The notes below the pieces were generated by a model. It saw only the letters and a program-made list of their open reading frames with translations, had not been told where the DNA came from and ran no database searches. 25,437 nucleotides of DNA from a virus, in the IMG/VR virus record IMGVR_UViG_3300046796_000345, positions 1 to 25,437 of that record; one strand, 5' to 3'. Below, piece by piece: positions 11,992-20,814 of this stretch (its first letter is position 1; every line of letters starts with the position of its first letter). Made by a program: the position numbers and the translations under genes.

Positions 11992-13023
11992 ATGGACGAC
12001 TCAGCGACCCCGGTAGCAAGTCCAGCGAGCGAAACCGCGACCCCTTCGGGGGCGAGTGCCGAGTCGCGCCCGGCAAGTACTCCGAACGTCAGCGATCGAT
12101 CGAGCAGCACCACGCCCACGGACCCCCCGTCACCAAGTACCCCGGCTGAAGTTCCGACAAACTTCCGTGATGCCCTGCGCGATTCTTCACTGACGGCGGG
12201 CGTGCCCGCACGTCGCGGGCCGATACCGTACGATCGTCACGAAGCGATTCTCCAAAAAGCACGCGCGGACGCCGCCGCCGAACATCAGGCGTTCGTGAGT
12301 CGGTACCAAGGGTTGGACCGCCTCCAACCCGATCAGTGGGGCGCGATCAACGGCCTCCTGACCACGCTCGCGGCGAATCCGCTCGATGCGATCGGGCAGA
12401 TGATTGACGAGATCGGGCAAAACCCGGCGAGTCAGCGCCAGCTCCAAGCGTGGATTGCTCAGCGGTTCCCGTCCGGCCCGGCGCCGGCCGCGGCGCCGCC
12501 CGCGAAACCGACAGAGCCGGATGACCCGATGCCCGCACCCGATGCGGACGGCGGGTACACCCAGGCGGGCTTGGCAAAATTGCTCGCGTGGAATTCACGC
12601 CGCACGTTGGCGGAAGCCGCGAAGATCAATCAGCCTCTCCGCGATGAACTCGGCCGGATGCAGTCCGAACGGCAATATCGGGAACTGCACGCGCAAGCCG
12701 GCCAGTACGCGACCAACCTGCTCACGGAAGTCTCGGCCCTGCCGGGCTTCAAAGAGCATCAGGCCGCCATCAAAGAGCGATTCCTCGGTCTGAAATTCCC
12801 AAAAGGGACACCGAACGGGGACATCACCGCCGCGCTGTACAAATGCTATTTGGATGTCGTGGTTCCGACGCTCGCGCAGTCGGCCAAGCAAGACGTGCTG
12901 AACACGCTCGACCACAAGGCAAAGGCCAACACGGTGAACCCGCAGGGCCGCAGCAATGCGGTCCCGAAGGGCAAGCCGGTCGGCCTGCGCGAAGCCCTCG
13001 CGGCCGAGTTCTCGAACGGGTAA
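11992..13023 (+). CDS. Capsid scaffolding protein
   Basis: A 343-residue protein directly upstream of the major capsid gene. Residues 1-60 are Ser/Thr/Pro-rich and disordered. PYDRHEAILQKARADAAAE (about 79-97) and the helical segments around 130-160 and 190-250 (ARNVL-free, with QRQLQAWIAQRF and SERQYRELHAQAGQYATNLL) give the alpha-helical, charged profile of scaffolds. A Pro/Ala linker separates the two helical parts, and the C-terminus GLREALAAEFSNG is a likely capsid-binding helix. Scaffolds direct procapsid assembly and are then removed. A GAGAGAA sequence precedes the ATG. The identification is based on context and composition. Confidence 0.8.
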   Translation: MDDSATPVASPASETATPSGASAESRPASTPNVSDRSSSTTPTDPPSPSTPAEVPTNFRDALRDSSLTAGVPARRGPIPYDRHEAILQKARADAAAEHQAFVSRYQGLDRLQPDQWGAINGLLTTLAANPLDAIGQMIDEIGQNPASQRQLQAWIAQRFPSGPAPAAAPPAKPTEPDDPMPAPDADGGYTQAGLAKLLAWNSRRTLAEAAKINQPLRDELGRMQSERQYRELHAQAGQYATNLLTEVSALPGFKEHQAAIKERFLGLKFPKGTPNGDITAALYKCYLDVVVPTLAQSAKQDVLNTLDHKAKANTVNPQGRSNAVPKGKPVGLREALAAEFSNG

Positions 13024-13026
13024 CGG

Positions 13027-13046
13027 CCCGCGCCCTCCCGCGCGGG
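13027..13046 (+). terminator. GC hairpin between scaffold and capsid genes
   Basis: The arms cccgcgc (13027-13033) and gcgcggg (13040-13046) form a 7-bp stem with a 6-nt loop just after the scaffold stop. No T-run follows. It may adjust the ratio of scaffold to capsid by attenuation or by stabilising mRNA ends. Confidence 0.4.
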
Positions 13047-13084
13047 TCCCGCCCTCGACGCGAATCGCGACTGCGAGGACTTCG

Positions 13085-13106
13085 CGCCTTTGGTTTCACA
13101 AGGGCG
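13085..13106 (+). promoter_or_regulatory. Hairpin covering the capsid gene ribosome binding site
   Basis: The arms cgcctttg (13085-13092) and caagggcg (13099-13106) pair over 8 bp with one G·U, and the loop is gtttca. The only Shine-Dalgarno-like sequence of the capsid gene (AAGGG, 13100-13104) lies in the 3' arm, 8 nt before the ATG at 13113. Translation of the capsid gene may therefore be controlled by this structure. Confidence 0.4.
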
Positions 13107-13112
13107 TGACTC

Positions 13113-14090
13113 ATGGCTGATCCGAACATTGGTGAGCGCGTAGCGTCCACCTACGAAAAGGTCTATCCGAAGAAGCCGCAAGACAACGTATTCAATTCCC
13201 GCGCGCTGTTCTACGCGCTCGGGGACAACGGCTTCAAGCAGTCCGCCTCCGGCGGCCGGCTGTTTGAAAGTCCTGTGGAATACGCCGAAAACACCACGAT
13301 GGATATGGTGGGCGAGTTCGACGTACTTTCGACCACCCGGATCCCCGTGTTCGATGCCGCGCGCTACGATCAAAAGATCGTCGCCGGCACCATTTCCTAC
13401 AGCTATTTGGAAATGCGACAGAACCAGGGCACCGACGAGGCGAAGTTCGATCTCATCGCCGCGCGCATCGAGAACGGCCGCAATTCCCACATGGCCCTGA
13501 TCAATCGGCAGGCGTGGAGCACCACCGCGCCCGGTCCGCTCGATCTGACCTCCGTCCCCTCAATCATCAGCTCAACTCCCGCGGTGGGAATTATTGGTGG
13601 AATCAATGGCGCGACCTTCACCTGGTGGCGCAATCGCCAGAACAGCGGCGCGAAGTCACTCAATCCGTTTGACAACCTCGTCAACGCGATGGAGTTGACG
13701 TTCGACCAGTGCTCGCTCGGCGGGGTCAAGATGACGCCGACGCTGATCATCAGCGACTTGAGCACGTTCGTGGGCTACCAGTCGATCCTCGGCCCGCGGC
13801 TCCGGTACATGTCGCAGGACATGGGCAAGAAGGGCGATGCGGCCTTCATGAACAGCGCGATCATGTTCAAGTCGGTGCCGTATTGCTACGACGAGGACGC
13901 GCCGGCGGCGTCCGCGTACTTCCTCAACAACGAAGTCCTCAAGTTCGAATTTTTGCAGGGCGCGTTCTGTCAGCTCGACCCCGCGGTCGATCCGGCCAAC
14001 CAGTTGATGAACGTGCACAAAATGTACACGTTCGGCAATTTCATTTGCTCGGCGCGTCGGCACCTCGGCGTCGTCACCAACGTGAGCTAG
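13113..14090 (+). CDS. Major capsid protein
   Basis: A 325-residue protein after the scaffold gene, with the profile of an HK97-fold capsid protein. The N-terminal arm (ASTYEKVYPKKPQDNVFNSRALFYAL) is followed by a beta-rich spine and loop segment (YDQKIVAGTISYSYLEMRQNQG), the TWWRNRQNSGAKSLNPFDNL region, an aspartate-rich SDLSTFVGYQSILGPRLRY core and a C-terminal strand (FICSARRHLGVVTNVS). Length, context and a WWRN motif that I recall in several podovirus capsid proteins support the call. It assembles into the icosahedral shell. The 5' leader can form a hairpin over its ribosome binding site. Confidence 0.85.
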   Translation: MADPNIGERVASTYEKVYPKKPQDNVFNSRALFYALGDNGFKQSASGGRLFESPVEYAENTTMDMVGEFDVLSTTRIPVFDAARYDQKIVAGTISYSYLEMRQNQGTDEAKFDLIAARIENGRNSHMALINRQAWSTTAPGPLDLTSVPSIISSTPAVGIIGGINGATFTWWRNRQNSGAKSLNPFDNLVNAMELTFDQCSLGGVKMTPTLIISDLSTFVGYQSILGPRLRYMSQDMGKKGDAAFMNSAIMFKSVPYCYDEDAPAASAYFLNNEVLKFEFLQGAFCQLDPAVDPANQLMNVHKMYTFGNFICSARRHLGVVTNVS

Positions 14091-14102
14091 GGGAGGACAC
14101 CC

Positions 14103-14846
14103 ATGAATCTTTCATCCGTTCCCACGGTGTTCGCCGCAGACACGTTACTCAACGTGCCCACCGCGCCAGGTCGGGCCGGCACGCAGGCGTGGACGCGCGA
14201 CGGGCGCCGATTTCGCTTGGTCAAAAACAGCGTGGCGGGGGGCATCAGCTACGGACGCCTCCTGCAAGGGCCCGGACCCAACGCCGGGCACACGGGCCTG
14301 GTCCCCACGGCTGATGTTCCGATCGGCGCCCGGACGGTCCGCGTGACGGCGGGCGGCGGCGGCACAAATGTGCCGGCGAACACCTACGCCGGGGGCTTGC
14401 TCTACGTCACGGTCGGCGTCTTGTCCGGCCAGACGTACGCGATCAAAAGCCACGATCAAATTGTGGCCGCGCAACCGTTCTCGGTCACGCTCGAAGCCGA
14501 CGATCTGATCATCTCCGTGATCACCGCCTCCACGGATCGGGTCAGCCTCATCGCCAATCCGTATCAAGAAGCCGTGATCTCCGCGGGGACGGCCGCCGCC
14601 GCGGGCGCGATTGGCGTCACGACCTCCTCCGGGATCAATGCCGGAAACTGGGGGTATGTCCAAGTCGAAGGCTTGGCCGTCTGCCTGGCCGATGCGGCGA
14701 TTGCGGTCGGCCAGGCCGTCTCGCCGTCGATTACCACGGTCGGCTTGGTCGCCATCAACTCGGGCACGCTGCCGATCATTGGATCGGCGGTGACGGCCGC
14801 GACCGGCGCCGGGTCGGTGCTCGTCGTCTCGCTCGCGCTCCCGTAA
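14103..14846 (+). CDS. Capsid decoration-like / head-associated protein
   Basis: A 247-residue protein immediately downstream of the capsid gene, with a strong ribosome binding site (GGGGAGGA, 7 nt before ATG). It is rich in Gly, Ala, Thr and Val with many short beta strands and few charged residues. Examples are GARTVRVTAGGGGTNVPANTY, LLYVTVGVLSGQTYAIKSH and a C-terminal Ala/Gly-rich part (AAAGAIGVTTSSGINAGNWGYVQVEG). Proteins of this size and place usually bind the outer capsid surface as trimers and stabilise it. The name is an inference from position and composition. Confidence 0.65.
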   Translation: MNLSSVPTVFAADTLLNVPTAPGRAGTQAWTRDGRRFRLVKNSVAGGISYGRLLQGPGPNAGHTGLVPTADVPIGARTVRVTAGGGGTNVPANTYAGGLLYVTVGVLSGQTYAIKSHDQIVAAQPFSVTLEADDLIISVITASTDRVSLIANPYQEAVISAGTAAAAGAIGVTTSSGINAGNWGYVQVEGLAVCLADAAIAVGQAVSPSITTVGLVAINSGTLPIIGSAVTAATGAGSVLVVSLALP

Positions 14847-15048
14847 CGCGCTCGGGTCGCGCGCGCCGTCGTGCGTTGGCCGCCCACTGGGACTGTGGGG
14901 CGGCGACGGTGCGCGGCCACGCGGCCCTTGTGATGCGGCTGTCGATCGTTGGGCCTGCCGGTTCCACTCGTGCCAACTTGTCCCGGCCGGCCGGGCCCCC
15001 GATCGGCAGTCGCGTCGTGCTGGTGATTCCGCTCACGAGGTACCCACG
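14847..15048. other. Non-coding gap with hairpins after the capsid block
   Basis: These 202 bases hold no convincing gene. A stem of ccgcccac (14880-14887) with gtggggcgg (14895-14903, one bulged G) is terminator-like but lacks a T-run. A 14-bp perfect palindrome of cccggcc half-sites lies at 14982-14995. The gap probably separates the abundant capsid mRNA from the tail genes. Confidence 0.45.
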
Positions 15049-15678
15049 ATGGCGACTGACAAGTCCGCACCCGCCGATCTGCCCGTCACGCAGAATGTCT
15101 TGCTCGATGCGCTCAAGCTGCTCATCGATCAACAGGGGCCGAAAGCGGCCACGCTCAACGAGGACACGATCGGGCGCCTGCTCGCGAAGCTCGACGGGCG
15201 CGAGCATCGCGAGAATCCGAACAACCCGCGCATCAGCGTGTTTAGCTACCCGGAAGGGGAACGCGCGCGGCCGAAACCGAAGCTCCTGCGCGAGACGTGG
15301 CACAACTCGGCGCGCGTCCACGAAGCCGAATGCACGCCGGCGGAAGTGCTCGCGTTCAATGCCCTCTCCGAATCGCTGCCCAATCCCGGCGACGAGCGAT
15401 CGTCGCGGGACGGCCGGTGGATCGCGAAGGTGAGTCGGAACGGCGCGAAGCTCGTCGTCCTCATCCCCTGCAAAACGATCGAGGACCGCGCCGAAGCGAA
15501 CAACTCCTCGGTGCTGATGTTCTGCCGCGAGCTGGCGGAAGGGAAAGGCGCGATCACACCCGAGTCGATGGCCGCGGACCTGGCGCAGCTCAAGGCCGAT
15601 CGCGACCGCATGGAAGCCTTACTCAAGGCGAACGGGATCGTGCTGCCCGCCGCCACGGCTGCCGCGGCGCCCGCCTAA
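15049..15678 (+). CDS. Conserved phage structural hypothetical protein
   Basis: A 209-residue protein. The N-terminal helix (NVLLDALKLLIDQQG) precedes NPRISVFSYPEGERARPKPKL, then AECTPAEVLAFNAL, and a small beta domain (WIAKVSRNGAKLVVLIPCKT). The C-terminal coiled coil (DLAQLKADRDRMEALLKANG) ends in an Ala-rich tail. I recall proteins with the SVFxPEGE block between capsid and tail adaptor genes of podoviruses; the function is unknown. The region ahead of the ATG is the hairpin-rich gap, and no strong ribosome binding site is seen. Confidence 0.7.
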   Translation: MATDKSAPADLPVTQNVLLDALKLLIDQQGPKAATLNEDTIGRLLAKLDGREHRENPNNPRISVFSYPEGERARPKPKLLRETWHNSARVHEAECTPAEVLAFNALSESLPNPGDERSSRDGRWIAKVSRNGAKLVVLIPCKTIEDRAEANNSSVLMFCRELAEGKGAITPESMAADLAQLKADRDRMEALLKANGIVLPAATAAAAPA

Positions 15679-15712
15679 CGCGCGGGCCGCCCCGCGCACG
15701 CCCGGAGGGACG

Positions 15713-16726
15713 ATGACGCTCTCGGATCTCTTAATCGACTGCTGCACGCGGTTGAACTATCCGCCCGATCTGACGGTGGCCGACCCGAAGGTGCTCGCGC
15801 GGCTGACCGCGTTTCTCAATCAAACGCAGTTCGAAATTTTCGGCCAACCCTCGTACAAAGGGCTGCTCAAAATCGAAACGCCGCTGCAAACCGTGCCGGG
15901 GAAGGCCGCCTACGGCCTCCCGATCCATATCGATCGGATCACCGCGATCACGGATCCCACGCGCGAAGTGCGGCTCGGGATGATCTCGACCGATGCGTAC
16001 CGGCGCTATCTGCCCGATCCGACGCGGCAGACGGGCAACCCCTTGCAGTACGCCTTCGATGGCTGGTCGTCGGTGCAATTTCAGCCGGACGCGGGGAGTG
16101 ACGTGTTCGTGTTCTCGACGCCCGCCGACAACGGCACCACCATTTCCTGCATGGCTGTCACGAAGGGCGGGATCGGCTCGCCGAACTCGGATATTTGGCT
16201 GCGCCACACGGCCGTGCTCGACAGTACGGCGCCGGCCGGCGTGTTACTCGTGCCCGCGGTGGGCGGCTACATTTCCGATTTGGAAGTCGAAAAACCCGTC
16301 GTGGCGGGCACGGTCGATGTCATTCAGGGCAACCCCGCGCAATTCTTCATTGCGCGGATCCCGCACGGTCAATCGCGCGGGCGCTATGCCCAGCTCTATC
16401 TGGCCCCCACGCCCTCGGGGGCGTTCACCCTGACCGTGTTTGGGGAACGGCATGTGATCCCGCTGGTGGATCTGGGCGATTCCTCCGCGATTCCGCTCCG
16501 CTTTCACTACCTCCTCGCCGCCGGTGCGCGGATGAAAGAGTACGAGCTGCGTGGCGACACGACCCGCTACGGCATCGCGCGGCGCGAATACGACGGGGCC
16601 CTCGCCTTCCTCAATAGCTGGGTCAGCACGCAACCGGATGGCGCCGACGTGATGGTGCCCGACGATCACCGCTCGGGCGGTACGTCCGTGCTCGGCCCGT
16701 GGTTCCCCGCGTCCAGTTACCGCTAA
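15713..16726 (+). CDS. Head-tail adaptor (gatekeeper-type) protein
   Basis: A 337-residue protein with a strong ribosome binding site (GGAGG, 4 nt before ATG). The N-terminal helical part (LLIDCCTRLNYPPD, ARLTAFLNQTQFEIF) followed by a beta domain with Tyr/Pro-rich repeats (YGLPIHIDRITAITDPTREVRLGMI) resembles adaptors of the P22 gp4 / T7 gp11 type, which attach under the portal. The middle (170-260) is a beta-rich insertion, and the C-terminal helix (HYLLAAGARMKEYELRGD) returns to the adaptor pattern. The large insertion may be an added domain. Moderate certainty. Confidence 0.7.
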   Translation: MTLSDLLIDCCTRLNYPPDLTVADPKVLARLTAFLNQTQFEIFGQPSYKGLLKIETPLQTVPGKAAYGLPIHIDRITAITDPTREVRLGMISTDAYRRYLPDPTRQTGNPLQYAFDGWSSVQFQPDAGSDVFVFSTPADNGTTISCMAVTKGGIGSPNSDIWLRHTAVLDSTAPAGVLLVPAVGGYISDLEVEKPVVAGTVDVIQGNPAQFFIARIPHGQSRGRYAQLYLAPTPSGAFTLTVFGERHVIPLVDLGDSSAIPLRFHYLLAAGARMKEYELRGDTTRYGIARREYDGALAFLNSWVSTQPDGADVMVPDDHRSGGTSVLGPWFPASSYR

Positions 16727-16738
16727 GGAGTCCGCACC

Positions 16739-17104
16739 ATGCCCCGCCGCAAAACCGACAACGATTCCCCGCCCGTGGAGCTTGCGCCCGCGCCCGATCT
16801 GCCCGAGGTCGAGCCCCCCGCGCCCCCGCCGGCCGCGCCTGTCCCGCCGGCCGCCGCGCCGGCGCCCGCGGCGCTCGCGGCCGGGTTCACCTTCGTGCTG
16901 GTGAGTGCGGCCCGCGGGTTCCTCCGCGCCGTCACGATTCCGAACAATGAACCGCCGATCACGGTCGGCGCGACCGCCAGCGGGCCGAACGGCTTCGGCC
17001 TGCTCGCATTTCGCGGCACGCTCTATTCGCATGTCGGGGACTTCGCGCTCGACCCCGCGCATCCCGACTTGTTCGGCTTCCCGGTGTACGTCGAGGTGCC
17101 CTGA
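16739..17104 (+). CDS. Small protein with a disordered Ala/Pro N-terminus
   Basis: A 121-residue protein with a clear AAGGAG ribosome binding site. Residues 1-48 are almost entirely Pro, Ala, Glu and Val (PAPPPAAPVPPAAAPAPAA), a flexible linker. Residues 49-121 form a compact beta-rich domain (FTFVLVSAARGFLRAVTIPN, GLLAFRGTLYSHVGDF). It lies between the adaptor and the large tail protein, so it may be a minor tail or neck protein. Its family is not recognised. Confidence 0.65.
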   Translation: MPRRKTDNDSPPVELAPAPDLPEVEPPAPPPAAPVPPAAAPAPAALAAGFTFVLVSAARGFLRAVTIPNNEPPITVGATASGPNGFGLLAFRGTLYSHVGDFALDPAHPDLFGFPVYVEVP

Positions 17105-19150
17105 GTGGCCCTCAAGGCCGGCACACAGATCGTGACGTGGGATCGCTGTTACGGCCGCGACGGGCGGCCCGGTCCCAGTGAACTCCGCGATCATGTGCTC
17201 GCGCAATTCGCCACGAACGTGGCGTTGACCCTCGATGGCCTCCCGACCCGGCGCGCAGGCGCCAGCGCGATCGTGTTCGTCGGCGTGCCCTTCACGGGCC
17301 TCGTCAAACTCGGGCGGTTCTTCGGCACCTTTGAATCGCCGGGCATCACGGATGAGTACCTGTTCTGGATCGATCAGAACGGTCAACAACTGTGGGCCCG
17401 GTTTATCGGCACGCCCGCCGCGCAGAAGGCGATCGACGACCCCAACGATCCGGTCCTGGCCCCGATCACCACGAGCTATTGCCAGTTCAACGGTAAGATG
17501 TACCGCGCCGCGCTGACGGCGTTCGATCGCCTGCATGTGCTCGATCCGCAGAATCCCACGCTCGTGCGCCGCGTGGGCCTCGGGGCGCCGGCCGCGCCCA
17601 CCGTCGCGCCGAATACCAGCGGGCCGCCCGGCCCTGGCGGCCTCCGGTACTACCGCATTCAACTCAAGGTGAAGAAGGCGAGCGGCGTCACCCAACTGCA
17701 ATCGAATCTCGGGACCGCGGTCGGGTTCACACCGCCGCCCGTCAACGTGTTCGTGACGCCCCCGACCTCCGTCGAGCGGTTCACCCATTACGTCGTGTTC
17801 GCCTCGTCCGATGCCGCGCTCTACTACAACATCTCCGGCGATCTGGACATCACCACCACGCCGACATTCGAGGACGCACACGCGCCGGCCAGCTACGCGA
17901 GCTTTCCCGTGGCGCCGGACGAAGGCGCGTACAACACCTGGCCGAGTGTGAAGTACCTCCTCTCGGGTGTCGATCGCCTGATCGGGTTCGGCGCGTTCGG
18001 CGGCGCGGACGCGCAGGCCGGGAATGTCTCGACGCCCGGCCGCGTCTGGTTCTCGCCGGTCCTCGGGACCAGCAACACCGATGACGATGAGCGGGTGCCC
18101 GTCGTCCTCGCGGGCGACACGCCCCAACAGAACTGGATCGATGTCGGCCGCGGGATTGGCGAAACCGATCGCGGCCTGGGCGGGCCCATCGACGGCAACG
18201 TGCTCGTGTTCCAATCGCGCGGGATCTATCTGCTCGTGCCCACCGGCAACGTCCTGGCGCCCTTCAAGCGCGTCACGATCTCGACCGATGTCGGCGCGAT
18301 CGAAGGCTCCATCTTCGCCGGCCAGGATGAAATGGGGCGCCCGTGCGTCATGTGGCTCGATGAGACAGCCGGACCCTATCGGTATGGGGCCGCCGGCTTG
18401 CAGTGGTTGGGTTTTGACGTGCAAGACGAATGGGCGAAATTCAATCGCACGGCGCCCGAGTTCTCCCGCGCGCATGGCGTCTACCACAACGACACGCACA
18501 CCGCGCGGTTTTGGATCTGTCAGGGCACGACGATCGGGATCGGTACCCCGAATCGCGGGCTCACGTTTCACTCCCGGTTCGGGAAGGACACCGGACCCAC
18601 GGGCGTGCGGTTCGGCTGGACGGTGGACGATGGCACCTGGGCGGCGGCGGGGCATTCGGTGATGGCGCGGCGCAGCGCGACCGGCCTCGGCGCGGCGGCG
18701 ACGGCCGTCTTTCAGCCGATCGTGACGACGGGCGCCACGCTCCTGATCCGCGATGTCACGCAAACGACCGACGCCGGGCATGCCTACTTCGCGACCCTGC
18801 GATCGAAAGTGCTCGACCTGGGCGGCGCGGAGTTCCAAGTCAAACAACTCGTCACCGATTGGCTCTACCTGCAGGCCGATCGCGCGCCGACCGACTTGCG
18901 CGTGGCGCTCTATCGCAATTTTCTCGACCAGGCCCCAATCACGGCGGATCGCACGCTCGCGCCGCCGCTCCAATCGGCCGAATCGAAGGTGTTGATCCGG
19001 TACGAAGGGCTCCTCGTGCAAGACGCCTACGTGCTGCAACTGGAACTGAGCGATGTGCCGCTGACGGTCGCCGGCGCGAATTGGGATCTCGATCTTGTCT
19101 CGCTGCCGATTGAAGTCCGCAGTCAGGAACGGTGGAACACAAGTGCCTGA
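17105..19150 (+). CDS. Large tail (stabilisation / nozzle-type) protein
   Basis: A 681-residue protein starting at GTG directly after the previous stop. It consists almost wholly of beta strands with repeated blade-like stretches (LTLDGLPTRRAGAS; LFWIDQNGQQLWARF; RLIGFGAFGGADAQAG; GNVLVFQSRGIYLLVP; YHNDTHTARFWICQG). This suggests a beta-propeller of the sort found in podovirus nozzle and stabilisation proteins (T7 gp12, P22 gp10). It would sit between the adaptor and the distal tail. The C-terminal 130 residues have a jelly-roll character. The assignment follows position, size and composition. Confidence 0.7.
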   Translation: MALKAGTQIVTWDRCYGRDGRPGPSELRDHVLAQFATNVALTLDGLPTRRAGASAIVFVGVPFTGLVKLGRFFGTFESPGITDEYLFWIDQNGQQLWARFIGTPAAQKAIDDPNDPVLAPITTSYCQFNGKMYRAALTAFDRLHVLDPQNPTLVRRVGLGAPAAPTVAPNTSGPPGPGGLRYYRIQLKVKKASGVTQLQSNLGTAVGFTPPPVNVFVTPPTSVERFTHYVVFASSDAALYYNISGDLDITTTPTFEDAHAPASYASFPVAPDEGAYNTWPSVKYLLSGVDRLIGFGAFGGADAQAGNVSTPGRVWFSPVLGTSNTDDDERVPVVLAGDTPQQNWIDVGRGIGETDRGLGGPIDGNVLVFQSRGIYLLVPTGNVLAPFKRVTISTDVGAIEGSIFAGQDEMGRPCVMWLDETAGPYRYGAAGLQWLGFDVQDEWAKFNRTAPEFSRAHGVYHNDTHTARFWICQGTTIGIGTPNRGLTFHSRFGKDTGPTGVRFGWTVDDGTWAAAGHSVMARRSATGLGAAATAVFQPIVTTGATLLIRDVTQTTDAGHAYFATLRSKVLDLGGAEFQVKQLVTDWLYLQADRAPTDLRVALYRNFLDQAPITADRTLAPPLQSAESKVLIRYEGLLVQDAYVLQLELSDVPLTVAGANWDLDLVSLPIEVRSQERWNTSA

Positions 19151-19664
19151 CCGCCCGCCGCCGTCCCTCGTGTATCCGGCGTTCCAAACGCCGGGGGGCC
19201 TTCCCCCGCAATCGGTGCGGGAATATCAGTCTGCCTACGCGCAGACCGAAGCGGTGTCCCGGCAGCTCGACCGCCGCACCGATGGCCGCTGGCGCGACTA
19301 TGACCCGCTCAGCGCCTCGGTGTGGACGGCGACCCCGCCCGCCGTCCTCACGTGGGACAAGAGCGCCCTGCCGGCCTTGCGCTACAAGCGCGTCGGATCG
19401 GACTTGCGCGTGAGCGCGTTTCTCCTGAGTGGCACGCTCTCCGCGAATTCCGCCACCGTGTTTCTCCGGTTGCCGGAGGGGTTGCGCGCGACCCACACCG
19501 CGCGCGCGATCGGGGAGTACGCGAACACCTCGACCGCCGGGCCCTGCATCGCGTACCTCGTCGCCGGCGACTCCGCGATCGGCTTCTACCGCTTTGACGG
19601 CAACTGGCTGGCGGGCCCGATGCATGCGGCCGTGCAAATGGTGATCGAAGTGGAGGATCCGTAA
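19143..19664 (+). CDS. Tail-associated protein with C-terminal beta domain
   Basis: A 173-residue protein starting at GTG inside the last codons of the tail gene (8-bp overlap). Residues 1-60 are polar and helical (PQSVREYQSAYAQTEAVSRQLDRR). Residues 70-173 form a beta-sandwich-like domain (LRVSAFLLSGTLSANSATVFLRLPEG, IAYLVAGDSAIGFYRFDG, AAVQMVIEVEDP). Its size and location fit a small tail fibre or appendage head domain, but no receptor-binding signature is evident. The in-frame extension to 19095 is not used because it would lie fully within the tail gene. Confidence 0.65.
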   Translation: MPDRPPPSLVYPAFQTPGGLPPQSVREYQSAYAQTEAVSRQLDRRTDGRWRDYDPLSASVWTATPPAVLTWDKSALPALRYKRVGSDLRVSAFLLSGTLSANSATVFLRLPEGLRATHTARAIGEYANTSTAGPCIAYLVAGDSAIGFYRFDGNWLAGPMHAAVQMVIEVEDP

Positions 19665-19665
19665 C

Positions 19666-20802
19666 ATGGCAACCAACCCCGGCGGCGGTGTCGGCCAGCA
19701 ATCCGACGAGGAAATCGCCCTCAATCGCCAGCGCGAAGAAGATCAGCGCAATCAAGTTCAGCAAGATCAGGCCAACGCCGGCACGCCCGATCCGGTCGTC
19801 CAGACGACAGCCGGCCCTGGCGATGCGAAAGCCGATCCAGGCCCGCAGCGGATGATCGACTCGGCCGATGCCGCCGCGCAGCCGCAACCGATCACGCAGG
19901 CCGCGCCCGCGCCGGCCGACACGTTCAAGGCGGATGACATTGCGAATGTCGTGCGCGACACGCAGACGCCCGCCGCGGCCCCGGCCGCCGCGGCGCCCGA
20001 TACCAGTCAGGCCGATCTTGAAGCCCTGATGACGCAGCGGTACCACTCGGACCCGAATGCCGTCAACGCGCAGCTCGCCGCGGCCGGCGGCCAGGGTGTG
20101 GCGCCCGGCAACCTCGGGCCGACGACGCCAGGGGCGCCGACCGTCGATTCCCTCCTGCAATCGAAGCTCGTCGAGATGATGGGCCGCGGGGTCACGCCCT
20201 CGGAGAACGATCCGGAAATCAAAGCCACGCTCGACGCCGCGCGCGCCGCCGGCCAGCGAGCCGAAACCCGGAACCAGGCGGATCTCGCGGAACGGATGGC
20301 GTACTCGGGGCAGAGCGGATCGGGCGCCGCGGACGCTGCGCGCCAGGGGCTCGCGCAGAACCGCGCCGCGACCGAACAGCAGATCACCGCGGCGACCTAC
20401 TCGGACGCGGCCAATCGCCGCATCACGGAACTCCAAAACACGCTCAAGCTCGCCGGCGACCAGCTCGACGCGAAAGCGAAGAACGCGCTGCAACTGCAAA
20501 TCGCGCAACTCCAAGATGCGACCGATCGCATGCAGATCGGGGAAGGCGGCCGGCAGTTCGATACGGGCATGGCCGAGAAGATCCGCGAATACGGGCTCGA
20601 CTACGCGCTCCAGCAAGCCGGCATGGCGGCGTCCGGGAGCGCGGCGAGCGCGGCGGCGGCGGAACGCGCGCGCGAGTTCGATGCGAACCTCGGGCTCGAC
20701 ACGCGCAAACAGACGTTTGCCGAACAGTCGTACACGCAGGATCAGAACAGCGGCGGCGTGCTCGGATTACTGCAACGATGGGCTCAGGCCGCAGGCCAGT
20801 AA
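19666..20802 (+). CDS. Probable internal virion protein, Gln/Ala-rich
   Basis: A 378-residue protein with a GGAGG ribosome binding site 9-10 nt upstream. The N-terminal 115 residues are Gln/Ala/Pro-rich and disordered. Helical segments follow (DLEALMTQRYHSDPNAVNAQL, AARAAGQRAETRNQADLAERM) and then a long helix (RRITELQNTLKLAGDQLDAKAK, NALQLQIAQLQDATDRMQIGEG). Such proteins in podoviruses are stored inside the capsid and ejected ahead of DNA, forming a channel through the envelope. The YSGQSGSGAAD segment resembles sequences seen in other phage internal proteins. Assignment is by composition and position. Confidence 0.6.
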   Translation: MATNPGGGVGQQSDEEIALNRQREEDQRNQVQQDQANAGTPDPVVQTTAGPGDAKADPGPQRMIDSADAAAQPQPITQAAPAPADTFKADDIANVVRDTQTPAAAPAAAAPDTSQADLEALMTQRYHSDPNAVNAQLAAAGGQGVAPGNLGPTTPGAPTVDSLLQSKLVEMMGRGVTPSENDPEIKATLDAARAAGQRAETRNQADLAERMAYSGQSGSGAADAARQGLAQNRAATEQQITAATYSDAANRRITELQNTLKLAGDQLDAKAKNALQLQIAQLQDATDRMQIGEGGRQFDTGMAEKIREYGLDYALQQAGMAASGSAASAAAAERAREFDANLGLDTRKQTFAEQSYTQDQNSGGVLGLLQRWAQAAGQ

Positions 20803-20814
20803 GGAACGCGCATC

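Noticed and set aside
14876-15433. 185-codon frame starting in the gap after the decoration gene
   Set aside because: It runs deep into the following gene out of frame and becomes Arg/Ser-rich, the usual mark of a shadow frame.
16244-19039. 931-codon open frame on the - strand opposite the adaptor and tail genes
   Set aside because: High GC removes stop codons from the antisense frame. The product is Arg/Gly/His-rich with no recognisable domain, and the + strand genes are convincing.
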